Positions 1 through 8,629 of a stretch of 64,000 nt of DNA are shown here, one piece after another. The notes below the pieces were generated by a model. That model saw nothing but the letters and a program-made list of their open reading frames with translations. It made no database searches and had not been told where the DNA came from. Position 1 is the stretch's first letter, and every line of letters starts with the position of its first letter. The DNA lies in assembly GCF_001591805.1 (NCBI RefSeq), contig NZ_BCVP01000025.1:1-64000 (forward strand), given 5' to 3'. Origin of the DNA: Neobacillus novalis NBRC 102450 (GTDB lineage Bacteria > Bacillota > Bacilli > Bacillales > Cytobacillaceae). The position numbers were made by a program, and so were the translations under genes.

Positions 1-73
1 TAACGACCGTCTGGACTGAAAACCGCAGGGCTCGGGCTTTATGAACCGGTTATAACGACCGTCTGGACTGAAA
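1..73. repeat. Partial 52-bp direct repeat at the window edge
   Basis: The 21-base string starting TAACGACCGTCTGGACTG occurs at positions 1-21 and again at 53-73, a period of 52 bp. The array is cut by the window start, so its copy number is unknown. It lies just downstream of the metG stop codon (metG is read leftwards). The period is the same as that of the unrelated-looking array at 13.46 kb. Confidence 0.6.
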
Positions 74-108
74 GTTGGTTGAATTGGTCAAAAAGAATCG
101 TTTAGCTT

Positions 109-1746
109 TTATCGCGTAGATGATTGAACCAAATAATTATATTCTTCTTCAATTAACTGAATATCTAAGCGTCCGAACAATGGTAATACAGATTCTACTT
201 TACATGGCAGTTGTGATTGTTCATGCCATTCAACTGTTGAGACACCTAACATTTTTCGAATTTTTTCTGAAGAAAAAGGCAAAAACGGCTGCAGTAATTG
301 AGCTAAATTCGCAATGATATACGTACAGGTTGCTAACGTAATATCGCCTTTAATAGGATTATCCTTTACTTGAATCCATGGCTGTTGTTCATCAAAATAA
401 CGGTTCGCACCACGAATATATTGAAAAATCCCCTCTAGCGCTTGTTTAAAATGACCTTCTTCAATTAACGTACCAGTAGTGTTGAAAAGTTCAATCGTAT
501 TTTTCTTAATCTCCGTTTCAACTTCAACTTGCGGTATGTTGCCCCCAAACGATTTTTCAATAAACTTTAACGTCCGATTAACAAAATTCCCAAAGGCTCC
601 AAGCAATTCGCCGTTGTGGCTATAGATGAATTCACGCCATGAGAAATCGGTATCGCGATTTTCCGGAGCATTGATCGTTAAGAAGTAGCGGATGGAATCG
701 GGATCATATTTGTTTAAAATGTACGGAACCCAAACCGCCCAATTTTGGCTCGTTGATAACTTTCTTTTCTCCAATGTCAAATATTCATTCGAAATAATAT
801 GTGTCGGCAATGCTTTGCTCTTAACCCCCATTAGGATAGCAGGCCAAATAACCGTATGGAATGGAATATTATCCTTCCCATGGACGTAATAAGAAATTGT
901 GTCTTCGTTCCATATTTGCTCAATACTTTCTCCATTTTGTTTAGCCCATTCTATACTGGCCGTTAAATATCCCGCAACGGCTTCAATCCAGACATATATT
1001 TTCTTCCCTTCAAATCCTGCGACGGGAACATCCACACCATTAGGTAAGTCTCGCGTAACAGCTCTATCTGGAACGCCTTCTTGCAAGTATCTTTTCGTTA
1101 ACGCCAGAGCATTTTCCCGCCAGCGGTGATCCGCGTCTGCTTTGCCGACGAAGTCCTCTAACTCTTGTTGAAATTGACTAAAGGCAAAATAAAAATGCTC
1201 CGTTTCTTTAATAACTGGCTCATTCCCGCAAATTTTACAGCGCTTTTCAAGTAAATCCAGTGGATCGAGAATTTTTGAACAATTATCACATTGATCACCT
1301 CTCGCCTTGGCCCCACAATTAGGACAAATCCCCTCGACAAAACGATCGGGTAAAAACTGCTTGTCATGCTCACAATACGCTTGTTCTATCTTTTTTGTAT
1401 ATAAATAGCCATTTTCCAACAGATTTAAAAATATCCTTTGAACGGATTCATGGTGATGTTTTGCATCTGTTCTTGTGTAAAGATCATAGGTAAAACCTAG
1501 TTTCTTAAAACACTCATCAAACTCTTCATGATATCGGTTAGCAATTACATCTGTTGTCGTATGTTCTTGATTAGCCCGAATCGAGATTGGTGTGCCATTA
1601 CAATCACTTCCTGAAACGTAAACGACTTTTTCTCCTTTTTGCCTGTAATACCTTGCTAAAATATCTCCTGGCAATAATGCCGCAATATGGCCTAGATGTA
1701 ACGATCCATTCGCATATGGCCATGCTCCTCCAATTACAATTGTCAT
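109..1746 (-). CDS. metG: Methionyl-tRNA synthetase (second-type MetRS)
   Basis: Cytoplasmic class I aminoacyl-tRNA synthetase that charges tRNA-Met. The 545-residue product has the HIGH-type motif in [15 protein letters not shown] near residues 14-28 and a cysteine-rich zinc insertion ([13 protein letters not shown], then CDNC and CKICG) around residues 140-175. The KMSKS loop is replaced by KLSTS (in [15 protein letters not shown], near residue 330). There is no C-terminal tRNA-binding EMAP domain of the kind found in the ~650-residue housekeeping Bacillus MetRS, so this looks like the shorter second MetRS that some bacilli carry. The start is set by AGGAGG seven bases upstream. A T-box leader precedes it. 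The family is certain; the subtype is inferred from length and the altered loop. Confidence 0.93.
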   Translation of the reverse strand: MTIVIGGAWPYANGSLHLGHIAALLPGDILARYYRQKGEKVVYVSGSDCNGTPISIRANQEHTTTDVIANRYHEEFDECFKKLGFTYDLYTRTDAKHHHESVQRIFLNLLENGYLYTKKIEQAYCEHDKQFLPDRFVEGICPNCGAKARGDQCDNCSKILDPLDLLEKRCKICGNEPVIKETEHFYFAFSQFQQELEDFVGKADADHRWRENALALTKRYLQEGVPDRAVTRDLPNGVDVPVAGFEGKKIYVWIEAVAGYLTASIEWAKQNGESIEQIWNEDTISYYVHGKDNIPFHTVIWPAILMGVKSKALPTHIISNEYLTLEKRKLSTSQNWAVWVPYILNKYDPDSIRYFLTINAPENRDTDFSWREFIYSHNGELLGAFGNFVNRTLKFIEKSFGGNIPQVEVETEIKKNTIELFNTTGTLIEEGHFKQALEGIFQYIRGANRYFDEQQPWIQVKDNPIKGDITLATCTYIIANLAQLLQPFLPFSSEKIRKMLGVSTVEWHEQSQLPCKVESVLPLFGRLDIQLIEEEYNYLVQSSTR

Positions 1747-1767
1747 TTACAATTCCTCCTAAAAAAA

Positions 1768-2056
1768 GATAAAAAAAACGCCCTAATCATTACGATTAGG
1801 ACGAGTTTACCCGTGTTACCACCTACATTTACAAATAGCTCACACTATTTGCCTCCATCAGTACGTCTTTTAAAAGAGATACTGCCGCTGTAATAACGAG
1901 TGCCATTCCCGTCGCAGCCTACTAGCTCATAAGCGTTCGGTGCGAAGCTCAAAGGTCATTTTCAAAAGGGTTCATTTGCTTCATTTCCACCATCAGAAGC
2001 TCTCTATCAAATACTGCCCTATTTACTTTTCCTTCTCAAAGCCTTTAGTTTCCAGA
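1768..2056 (-). promoter_or_regulatory. T-box riboswitch upstream of metG (Met specifier likely)
   Basis: Read on the minus strand, the leader contains the Stem I motif AGAGAGC (about 2009-2003), GGTGGAA, the conserved T-box AGGTGGTAACACGGG (about 1826-1812), and then a terminator stem CGTCCTAATCG/TGATTAGGGCG followed by eight T residues (about 1804-1771). An ATG in the sequence AAGCAAATGAACC (about 1985-1973) is the best candidate specifier codon and agrees with the downstream MetRS gene. T-box leaders sense uncharged tRNA and prevent termination. Folding was judged by eye. Confidence 0.88.
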
Positions 2057-2067
2057 ATATATGAATA

Positions 2068-2095
2068 ATTATATTATTTTTTACAAAAAAAGCAA
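2068..2095 (-). promoter_or_regulatory. Sigma-A promoter of the metG T-box leader
   Basis: Minus-strand TTGCTT (2095-2090), a 16-base spacer and a perfect TATAAT (2073-2068). The position fits a transcript start just before Stem I of the T-box. Confidence 0.6.
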
Positions 2096-2162
2096 TTGAA
2101 TATCAGAAAAAAAACTGGTTCAATTTTTCTACAAACTCCTGAATATAGAAAATCGACGTTAG

Positions 2163-2549
2163 TTATCTGATTATTTTTATATTCCCTCTTTGAATCTTTT
2201 TCCGTAGGGAATTAATCATTAGGAATTTAAAGACGCGCCTTGTTGGCGGGAAAAGCATTAAAAAGCCGCTAATGTCTGTAATGAAGCCCGGTAATAGCAG
2301 AAGTATTCCGCCTGCTAATATACAAATTCCATCTAATACCGCCTCACCTGGCATTTGACCGAATCGCAGCTGCTCCTGGGCTTTCCGAATCGTTTGCAAA
2401 CCTTCTCTTTTTGCTAAATACGCACCAATTACGCTGGTCAACATAATGAGAAGCAATGTTGGCCATACACCAATTGTTTTTCCGGCAAAGAGGAGTAACC
2501 CTATTTCAGCTGCAGGAATCGCAATGATTAAGATAAACAAATAACGCAT
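2163..2549 (-). CDS. fxsA: FxsA-family membrane protein
   Basis: Small inner-membrane protein of the FxsA family (128 residues). It starts with a hydrophobic helix (residues 1-20), has a second at about 28-45 and a third hydrophobic stretch with the family signature GICILAGGILLLLPGFITD around residues 73-92, then a basic tail (KKIQRGNIKIIR). In E. coli FxsA relieves phage T7 exclusion by the F plasmid; its role in bacilli is unknown. A purine-rich AAGGAGA site lies before the ATG. It sits alone between the metG leader and the ABC operon. Confidence 0.85.
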   Translation of the reverse strand: MRYLFILIIAIPAAEIGLLLFAGKTIGVWPTLLLIMLTSVIGAYLAKREGLQTIRKAQEQLRFGQMPGEAVLDGICILAGGILLLLPGFITDISGFLMLFPPTRRVFKFLMINSLRKKIQRGNIKIIR

Positions 2550-2663
2550 TTTAAGGGTCTCCTTCCAAACGATTTGATTCTATTATACAGGAATGACTTT
2601 TTAATTGAAAATTCCCGGATTATTTGTTTGGAGAGGATATCTGGGACAAGGAACAGTCCCTGT

Positions 2664-2837
2664 TTATCTGCTTCTAAAGTGGAGCGTTGTAAATACGATT
2701 AACGTAATTGGGATGGCAAATACTTGCCCGATAAACAGCTTCCAGCTCCAGACATCATATCCTTCACTTGACTTGCTTAATACCGCAATTACGCACACAA
2801 TTACATAGACAGCCAATGAAATTGTCCATTTATTCAT
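2664..2837 (-). CDS. Small membrane protein, last gene of the GntR/ABC operon
   Basis: A 57-residue protein beginning MNKWTISLAVYVIV, with two predicted membrane helices (about residues 5-20 and 33-52). I chose the internal ATG at 2837 because it overlaps the stop codon of the ABC ATPase gene by eight bases, a typical coupled arrangement. A longer frame starting at 2915 would run deep inside the ATPase gene. It has no recognisable family. Position suggests an accessory subunit of the transporter. Confidence 0.6.
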   Translation of the reverse strand: MNKWTISLAVYVIVCVIAVLSKSSEGYDVWSWKLFIGQVFAIPITLIVFTTLHFRSR

Positions 2838-3543
2838 CCTCGGTTCTCCCCTTACTTTTATAAAATGATCTAAACCATTCCTTTGCTTCCATTCCATGAA
2901 CACTGCGAACATCATCTACATTTTCATGAGCGATGATCTTTCCGTCCTTCAAAACCATGATTTCGTCTATGATTCTTGATACATCGTCAATTTCATGCGT
3001 ACTCATCAGTATTGTCGCCTTTTCTAAATCAACAAATTGAATCAAGCTTTTTACTACATCCTCGCGAACGAGTGGATCGAGTCCTGAAAACGGCTCATCA
3101 AGCAGATAGTAGCTCGCATCTCTTCCAAAGGTGGCTGCGAGTTTTAAGCGGCTTATGTTCCCCTTACTCATCTTCGAAATTTTTTTTGTTAAATCAATCC
3201 GCAAGTAATTGGCCATTTCCCGTGCTTTTGCCTTCTGAAAATCATGAAATTGTGTTTCAAAAAAGGTAAACAGCTGATCCCCGGTAAGATACGGATAAAA
3301 GCGTTGATCATCAGACATAAACGCTATCGTTGCTAGTGATCCCCTTGTCGTTTCTGAACCGTTCAGTAAGATTTGGCCGCTTGATGGCTGTAACAAGTTT
3401 GCCAGCAGCTTTAGAAATGTTGATTTTCCACTGCCGTTTTCGCCGACAAGGGCAATGATTTTCCCTAGTTCAATTTGAACATTGACGTTTTGAAGCACAG
3501 GTTGCTTATGATAGTGGAATTGGAGATTTTTCATCTCTAGCAC
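2830..3543 (-). CDS. ABC transporter ATP-binding protein (Ytr/Yhc type)
   Basis: ATPase subunit of an ABC exporter, 237 residues. Walker A is GENGSGKS (near residue 34). The signature motif is degenerate (MSKGNISRLK in place of LSGGQ), and Walker B with the catalytic Glu is YYLLDEPFSGLDP. The H-loop is STHEIDD. The GTG start follows the GntR stop codon directly, with AAGGAG nine bases upstream inside the GntR gene. It is the third gene of a four-gene operon: permease, GntR regulator, ATPase, small membrane protein. Similar sets (YtrABCDEF, YhcFGHI) respond to cell-wall stress in Bacillus subtilis. The substrate is unknown. Confidence 0.88.
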   Translation of the reverse strand: MLEMKNLQFHYHKQPVLQNVNVQIELGKIIALVGENGSGKSTFLKLLANLLQPSSGQILLNGSETTRGSLATIAFMSDDQRFYPYLTGDQLFTFFETQFHDFQKAKAREMANYLRIDLTKKISKMSKGNISRLKLAATFGRDASYYLLDEPFSGLDPLVREDVVKSLIQFVDLEKATILMSTHEIDDVSRIIDEIMVLKDGKIIAHENVDDVRSVHGMEAKEWFRSFYKSKGRTEDE

Positions 3544-3906
3544 TCATCTTTCACTCCTTTCTTTTATCGTCTGCAGTACTTCATCCTGGGTAAATCCCAT
3601 CATTTCCACATTGTTCAAAAAACGGTCAACCAGCTGCTCCTTTAACTCTTCCCGCATGGAGCTTATTTTTGAAGAATCAGGTGTAATAAAAGTGCCCTGA
3701 CCTCGCTTCGTTTCCGTTAACTCCATTTGTTCAAGCTGCTTGTAGACATTTTGCACCGTATTCGTATTGACGCCAACTTCCAGCGCGAATTCACGGACGG
3801 ATGGCAGTTTATCCCCCGGCTTCCGGGCGCCGCTCACAAGCTCGCCACAAATTCTTTCTACCAATTGCAGATAAATTGGCCGGTCTTTTTCAAAATCGAT
3901 GCCCAT
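3544..3906 (-). CDS. GntR-family repressor, YtrA subfamily
   Basis: A 120-residue regulator with an N-terminal winged helix (PIYLQLVERICGELVSG, then KLPSVREFALEVGVNTNTV, about residues 10-55) and only a short C-terminal helical tail. This is the compact YtrA/YhcF architecture that lacks a large effector domain. The gene follows the permease stop codon without a gap and abuts the ATPase. A matching inverted repeat lies at the operon promoter (4673-4696), which implies autorepression. The inducing signal in the relatives is cell-wall-active antibiotics. Confidence 0.9.
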   Translation of the reverse strand: MGIDFEKDRPIYLQLVERICGELVSGARKPGDKLPSVREFALEVGVNTNTVQNVYKQLEQMELTETKRGQGTFITPDSSKISSMREELKEQLVDRFLNNVEMMGFTQDEVLQTIKERSER

Positions 3907-4650
3907 TTAATCACCGACCTTCTTTTTTAAAAGACTGGCGGGCAGGAATAAACTTAGGGCAATGATGAACACCCCTGCAAACATTTCACCCATGTAAATG
4001 TCCTCTAACAAATATAATGACAGCGAATTACTTTGCATGATGATGCCACTAATGTGAAGAGGCACTGCTCCCACTTGAAGTAAATCAAAAAAATCCGAAT
4101 AGACGACGATCATCGTGAGCACATACATGACCGGGTTAACAAATAGCGCTAAGAATTGCGAATAAACTGTAACCGCTTGAGAAAGACTCCAAATGAGTAA
4201 AAATAAAAGCTGCATAACGACTACTTTAAAAAGTGCGGTGATGCTGAGCATGACATACGGCAGTAGCATCGATTGAAGGCTCGCGTTTTGAACGATTAAT
4301 TCACAACTCACTCCAACCATACTCAGGAAAACAATGAATACCGTACAGACAAGAACAAGAAACAGTACTTTTACATGTAAGAGCTGCCGAAGCGAAGCTT
4401 GTGTGTAAAGCCAATTATGCCGATCTTTCAAGTCCTTCTCTAGCATGATAAACAGTGGAAGGACAACTAGAACTGGCAATACATTGAGCCAAAAATAAAT
4501 ATATATCCTAACAAAATCACTAACGGACCTAACCTCTGCCACAAAGCTAACCACAGATAGCCCGATTCCAAACAATACAAAGATGAAAAAGGTTGTAAAG
4601 ATTCTTCTGCGGTGTTTCAGCCATTCCAGATACAATTGTCCTTTGATCAA
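3907..4650 (-). CDS. ABC transporter permease of the YtrA-type operon
   Basis: Integral membrane protein of 247 residues with about six hydrophobic segments (for example IFTTFFIFVLFGIGLSVVSF near residue 20). It starts at the TTG at 4650 because AAAGGAGGAGG lies a few bases upstream; upstream codons in the same frame cover the operator and are unlikely to be translated. It is the first gene of the operon and overlaps nothing, but the next gene begins at its stop codon. No specific permease family signature is visible. Confidence 0.75.
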   Translation of the reverse strand: MIKGQLYLEWLKHRRRIFTTFFIFVLFGIGLSVVSFVAEVRSVSDFVRIYIYFWLNVLPVLVVLPLFIMLEKDLKDRHNWLYTQASLRQLLHVKVLFLVLVCTVFIVFLSMVGVSCELIVQNASLQSMLLPYVMLSITALFKVVVMQLLFLLIWSLSQAVTVYSQFLALFVNPVMYVLTMIVVYSDFFDLLQVGAVPLHISGIIMQSNSLSLYLLEDIYMGEMFAGVFIIALSLFLPASLLKKKVGD

Positions 4651-4672
4651 AATATCCTCCTCCTTTATTATT

Positions 4673-4715
4673 AGTGTATTACCTTGATGGTACACTGGTA
4701 CAAATAAAAATGCAA
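4673..4715 (-). promoter_or_regulatory. Promoter with YtrA-type operator
   Basis: An inverted repeat AGTGTA-N12-TACACT occupies 4673-4696. On the minus strand a TTGCAT -35 box (4715-4710) and a TACCAT -10 box (17-base spacer) overlap the repeat, so a bound repressor would block RNA polymerase. YtrA of B. subtilis recognises an AGTGTA/TACACT inverted repeat with nearly the same spacing, and the operon encodes a YtrA-type regulator. Confidence 0.75.
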
Positions 4716-4822
4716 CTATTTTTTTCCATAAATATTCTTATCCCTTCCCCTCCCGTTCCTCTTTTGTGTTATTTTTATAAATAGGAAGATGTAATGTATT
4801 TTATAAAGGATGTGTAAATACA

Positions 4823-5572
4823 ATGGATTTTTCTAATAAAACAGTAATCATAACAGGTGCTGGAAATGGAATTGGAAGAGGAATTGCTTTTCTTTATGCA
4901 GAAAAAGGGGCTAATGTCGTTTTAGCAGATATAGATGAAAAAGCAGGTACTCAAACAGTAGGGATGATAAAAGAACAGGGTGGCGAAGCACTTTTTATAC
5001 AAACAGATGTAAAACTGGAAACAGATATTGAGCGATTAATGGAAGTAACCAATCAAACATACGGTCAAATAGATATTTTAATCAATAATGCAGGGAAAGG
5101 GTTATTCAAGTCTCCCTATGAAGTATCAATTGATGAATGGGATGACGTCATTAACACAAACTTAAGAAGTGTGTTCCTGGGGTCACGTGAAGCAGCAAAA
5201 TATATGCGACATAACAAGGAAGGCGGTTCGATTGTTAATATTGCCTCCACAAGAGCCATCATGTCTGAGCCTAATTCAGAATCTTATGCTGCTACAAAAG
5301 GCGGAATCGTGGCCATTACACATGCCCTTGCCTCCTCGTTTAGCAAAGATCGGATTACAGTTAACGCCATTTCTCCAGGTTGGATTGAAACAGGTGATTA
5401 TACAAAATTAAGCCAACTGGATCATGAACAGCATCTATCAAAGCGTGTTGGAAAACCTGATGATATCGCGCGGGCCTGTCTTTATTTAACTGCCAAAGAA
5501 AATGATTTTGTTACCGGGATTAACCTTGTCGTAGACGGCGGAATGACGAGGAAGATGATTTATGAGGAATAG
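4823..5572 (+). CDS. Short-chain dehydrogenase/reductase
   Basis: NAD(P)-dependent oxidoreductase of the classical SDR family, 249 residues. It has the Rossmann motif TGAGNGIG (residues 11-18), an acidic residue after beta-2 (LADID) that favours NAD, the NNAG motif near residue 88, and the catalytic Ser and YxxxK in STRAIMSEPNSESYAATK near residues 140-160. The C-terminus has the usual VDGGMT. It is most like FabG-like or glucose-1-dehydrogenase-like enzymes, but the substrate cannot be told. It is monocistronic and ends at a clear terminator. Confidence 0.88.
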   Translation: MDFSNKTVIITGAGNGIGRGIAFLYAEKGANVVLADIDEKAGTQTVGMIKEQGGEALFIQTDVKLETDIERLMEVTNQTYGQIDILINNAGKGLFKSPYEVSIDEWDDVINTNLRSVFLGSREAAKYMRHNKEGGSIVNIASTRAIMSEPNSESYAATKGGIVAITHALASSFSKDRITVNAISPGWIETGDYTKLSQLDHEQHLSKRVGKPDDIARACLYLTAKENDFVTGINLVVDGGMTRKMIYEE

Positions 5573-5626
5573 GAAGGAATCTTTTCAATTAATAAAAGAA
5601 GGACAAAATACTTGAACCTAAACAAT

Positions 5627-5663
5627 AGACTCCAGCCCCATGCTGGAGTCTAAATGCGCCTTT
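5627..5663 (+). terminator. Rho-independent terminator
   Basis: A perfect nine-base stem GACTCCAGC/GCTGGAGTC (about 5629-5651) lies between the convergent SDR and ddl genes. It may serve both strands, although the T-tract is weak on the plus side. Confidence 0.6.
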
Positions 5664-5681
5664 TCATTAGTCTCGCATTCT

Positions 5682-6608
5682 TTATAATCTATTGTTCATC
5701 CCTTCAATTGCTCTCACTTTTAGGGAGTTTTCTATAATCAATTCAAGTAATTCACTATAAGGGATACCAGCTGATGCAGCACTTTTTGGCAGCAGGCTAT
5801 TCTTCGTCATCCCAGGTAATGAATTAACCTCTATGACATAAGGGTTACCGTTTTGAATCATCATATCAATGCGGGCATAAACGCTGCATTTCAATGCTTT
5901 ATAGGAGGTTAATGCAGCATAAGCAACTTTTTCATATGTTTCAGACGAAAGTTCGACCACCTCTTCAATTGTCGCGGCATCATCATATTTGGAAGTATAA
6001 TCAAAAAACTCCGCTTTATGACGAATAGAAACAATAGGCAAGAGCTCTCCATCTAGCATAGAACAAGTGATTTCTTCCCCTTTTACATACTTTTCAATGA
6101 TCACTTCAGCATCCTCTTCGAATACTTCAGCAATTGAAGACTTAATCGTGTCTGGATCATAAACAATTTTTACTCCTACACTCGAACCGCCCGAATTAGG
6201 TTTCACCACTACTGGGTACCCCATCTTGTCTAATTCATCCAAATTAAGTTCTTCTCTATTCGTAAGGTGAATCCAATCCGGAGTCTGCACGCCTTCATAA
6301 CGGATGATTTTTTTGGAGATATTCTTATCCATACATAAGCTGCTGGACAGTACTCCGCTCCCTGTATAAGGAATACCAAGGGTTTCAAGAGTACCTTGAA
6401 CGGTGCCATCTTCACCGTACTTCCCATGAAGTGCAAGTAATGCAACATCGAGATTTTTGACCTTATCTGTCAACTCTTCCTTGTTATCTATTTGGATTGG
6501 GACAATTTCATATTTACTTTTATTTAGATTCGCAATCATCTCTTCGCCCGTCATGAGCGAAACCTGTCTTTCGGAGGAAACGCCTCCCATAATTACGCCA
6601 ACTTTCAT
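5682..6608 (-). CDS. ddl: D-alanine--D-alanine ligase
   Basis: ATP-grasp ligase that makes D-Ala-D-Ala for peptidoglycan. The 308-residue protein starts MKVGVIMGGVSSERQVS, has the glycine-rich ATP-grasp loop (KPNSGGSSVGVK, near residue 135), the metal and substrate region EVNSLPGMTKNSLLP near residue 265, and the Ddl family length. The ATG at 6608 has GGAGG nine bases upstream; an upstream in-frame start at 6629 would overlap the regulator gene. It directly follows a MocR-type regulator in the same direction, which suggests the two are co-transcribed and the regulator controls it. Confidence 0.93.
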   Translation of the reverse strand: MKVGVIMGGVSSERQVSLMTGEEMIANLNKSKYEIVPIQIDNKEELTDKVKNLDVALLALHGKYGEDGTVQGTLETLGIPYTGSGVLSSSLCMDKNISKKIIRYEGVQTPDWIHLTNREELNLDELDKMGYPVVVKPNSGGSSVGVKIVYDPDTIKSSIAEVFEEDAEVIIEKYVKGEEITCSMLDGELLPIVSIRHKAEFFDYTSKYDDAATIEEVVELSSETYEKVAYAALTSYKALKCSVYARIDMMIQNGNPYVIEVNSLPGMTKNSLLPKSAASAGIPYSELLELIIENSLKVRAIEGMNNRL

Positions 6609-6612
6609 TTTC

Positions 6613-8061
6613 TTAGCCTCCAAAATCAATTCTTAATGTGTCACCTATAATGTTAATTCCCTGAGTAATCTCTTTTTCCGTCAGCCTTGAAAATCCTAAC
6701 CGTAATGTGTCCTTTCCACTATCGTCCGTGTAAAAGACATCACCTGGCAAAAAAACAACACCCTTTTTATAGCATTTTTCTAAAAGACTTCGTGAATTGA
6801 TATTATTTTCTAATTCTAAAAAAAGATGGAGTCCGCCGTCCCCAGTCATTCGTTTATAAGGAATGGCTTGTTGGCAAGAATTAACAGATAATTCATATTT
6901 TTTCTTATAAACTGATTTAGCTTTTTTTAGATATTTCTCAAAGCAGCCGTCATTTAAATATTGGAATAACACTGCTTGATCTAAGGTAGACGTATGAATA
7001 GTACGAGCTCTTTTCATACTTTCCAAGTAATAAATCAAATCCTTGTCTGCTAAAATCCACCCAACTCGTAAGCCTGGAAAAAGAATCTTAGAGAAGCTGC
7101 TAATATAAATGACATTGTTACCGGCTCCTGCAAAGGCAGCCAACGGCGCCAGATGTGATCCTGAATACCTTAATTCTTCGTTAAATCCATCTTCAATGAT
7201 AGGTAGTTGATAGGCAGAAAAAAGCTCCATAATCTCCTTTCTTTTCTCTGAGGACGTAACGATTCCAGTTGGATTATGATAAGACGGGATTAAGTAGGCA
7301 AAATCGTATTCCTTTTTTGATAAAAACGATTCAAGCTTTGAAACATCGATACCATCATCATCCATATCAATACCCTCGATCTCAAAGCCATGTAATCGAA
7401 ACAGTTTTAGAGCCGTATGATGGGTTGGATTTTCACAAAGAATACGTCCGTTCTTTTTATGAAGGGAGGATAATAGGAGATCTAAGCCTTCTGTGAATCC
7501 ATTGGTAATCAAAATATCTTTATCCCTAATGCGAATACCTTTAATTTCCATATAATGAAGCAAGTAGTCGATCAGTGGTTTATAGCCTTTGGCATAACCA
7601 TAATTAAGAACGATGTTTCCTTCAATGGCCATCCGATTTAAGAAAGCTCTTTTAAAATTTTCTACATCAAAAAGCTTTTCATCGGGGGCGATACTATTAA
7701 AGGAGATCATATCATGATTCCAGTGTACTTCATGCTTCATTAGGTCCAATTCATCTGCCAAATACGTCTGCTCATTGATTTTATCTTTCCAATTCAATTG
7801 GATCGACGGGGCGTTGAAGGTCTCCACTTGACTAACAAAGTTTCCTTTTCCTTTTACCGCATAGATAAGACCTTCTCGTTCCAAATCGGCATAAGCTGTT
7901 AAAACGGTATTTCGGCTTACTGATAGTAATGAGCTAAGTTCCCGAGTGGATGGAAGCTTTTGGTTCTCAAGTAAGTGTCCGTTAGTAATCATTCTTTTCA
8001 AATATTCTTTCAGTTGAATATAGACAGGACGGCCTTCTATAACCTTAAAATCGTTAAACAC
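6613..8061 (-). CDS. MocR-family PLP-dependent regulator, DdlR-like
   Basis: Fusion of an N-terminal GntR winged helix (residues 1-75, with KLPSTRELSSLLSVSRNTV) and a fold-type I aminotransferase domain (residues about 110-480). The PLP lysine lies in SSFSKILFPGLRVGW, and NPTHH and PSYHNPTG are the usual cofactor and substrate elements. Such regulators sense a PLP-linked amino acid. The gene ends four bases before ddl; in Brevibacillus brevis a MocR protein, DdlR, controls ddl, so D-Ala pool sensing is the best guess. The start is a GTG with GAGAGGGG nine bases upstream. Confidence 0.88.
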   Translation of the reverse strand: MFNDFKVIEGRPVYIQLKEYLKRMITNGHLLENQKLPSTRELSSLLSVSRNTVLTAYADLEREGLIYAVKGKGNFVSQVETFNAPSIQLNWKDKINEQTYLADELDLMKHEVHWNHDMISFNSIAPDEKLFDVENFKRAFLNRMAIEGNIVLNYGYAKGYKPLIDYLLHYMEIKGIRIRDKDILITNGFTEGLDLLLSSLHKKNGRILCENPTHHTALKLFRLHGFEIEGIDMDDDGIDVSKLESFLSKKEYDFAYLIPSYHNPTGIVTSSEKRKEIMELFSAYQLPIIEDGFNEELRYSGSHLAPLAAFAGAGNNVIYISSFSKILFPGLRVGWILADKDLIYYLESMKRARTIHTSTLDQAVLFQYLNDGCFEKYLKKAKSVYKKKYELSVNSCQQAIPYKRMTGDGGLHLFLELENNINSRSLLEKCYKKGVVFLPGDVFYTDDSGKDTLRLGFSRLTEKEITQGINIIGDTLRIDFGG

Positions 8062-8092
8062 TACTGTTACCCCTCTCTTACATTTTTACACG

Positions 8093-8109
8093 TTTGGAAC
8101 GATTCCAAA
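8093..8109. promoter_or_regulatory. Palindrome upstream of the MocR regulator
   Basis: A perfect inverted repeat TTTGGAA-CGA-TTCCAAA lies 32 bases before the GTG start of the MocR gene. Its place in the promoter region makes it a candidate operator. No experimental consensus was available to compare it with. Confidence 0.4.
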
Positions 8110-8288
8110 AGGTCCACACAATATGTAATTTTACGGTCTTGTGGTATGGTGCCGCAAACAATGATATTCTTTGAATAATGGAAAATTAAAAATATTAATA
8201 TTGATTGAAAGATAAATTTATAAAGAAGTAGTGGTCCTATTTTATTTTACGCAGCTGGGTCCAATGACACTAATTCTTTAATAATACT

Positions 8289-8316
8289 TTGACATCATTT
8301 ATATGTTTGTTACATT
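8289..8316 (+). promoter_or_regulatory. Promoter of the duplicated ile T-box
   Basis: TTGACA (8289-8294), a 16-base spacer and TACATT (8311-8316). It is homologous to the promoter of the functional copy at 9954-9982 but has lost one base of spacer and one match in the -10 box. Confidence 0.6.
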
Positions 8317-8319
8317 AAA

Positions 8320-8590
8320 TCCCAATAAAAGCATACAAATTCGTTGATGAGAAAACGTAGCTTCCCGCCTTGATCCACAGAGAGATGACATTTTGGTGCA
8401 AGTCAGTGTTTGAGTGTTACCTGAAAATCCTCTCTGAGAAGTTAGGCTGAAACCTATAGTAAGTTTAACCGGGCGTCTACCGTTAAAAGGAACACGTATG
8501 ATTGTACGTTGCTAAGTGCAATTGAGCGGATCAATAGAATTAGGGTCGTATCGCGGTTAACCCCGTCCCTTTCATGGGACGGGGTTATTT
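8320..8590 (+). promoter_or_regulatory. Duplicated isoleucine T-box with a mutated T-box bulge
   Basis: This leader is a near copy of the ileS T-box at 9983-10262. It keeps the AGAGAG Stem I region, the ATC specifier (8427-8429), the long conserved block around 8490-8515 and an intact terminator (AACCCCGTCCC 8559-8569 / GGGACGGGGTT 8576-8586). In the T-box itself the functional copy reads AGGGTGGTATCGCGG, while this one reads AGGGTCGTATCGCGG. The changed base (8547) is in the UGGN bulge that pairs with the tRNA acceptor end, so antitermination by uncharged tRNA-Ile should be impaired. Only a 29-codon ileS remnant follows. Confidence 0.85.
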
Positions 8591-8629
8591 GTATGTTTTT
8601 TTACCATTTTTGAAAAGGAGCGATATCGA

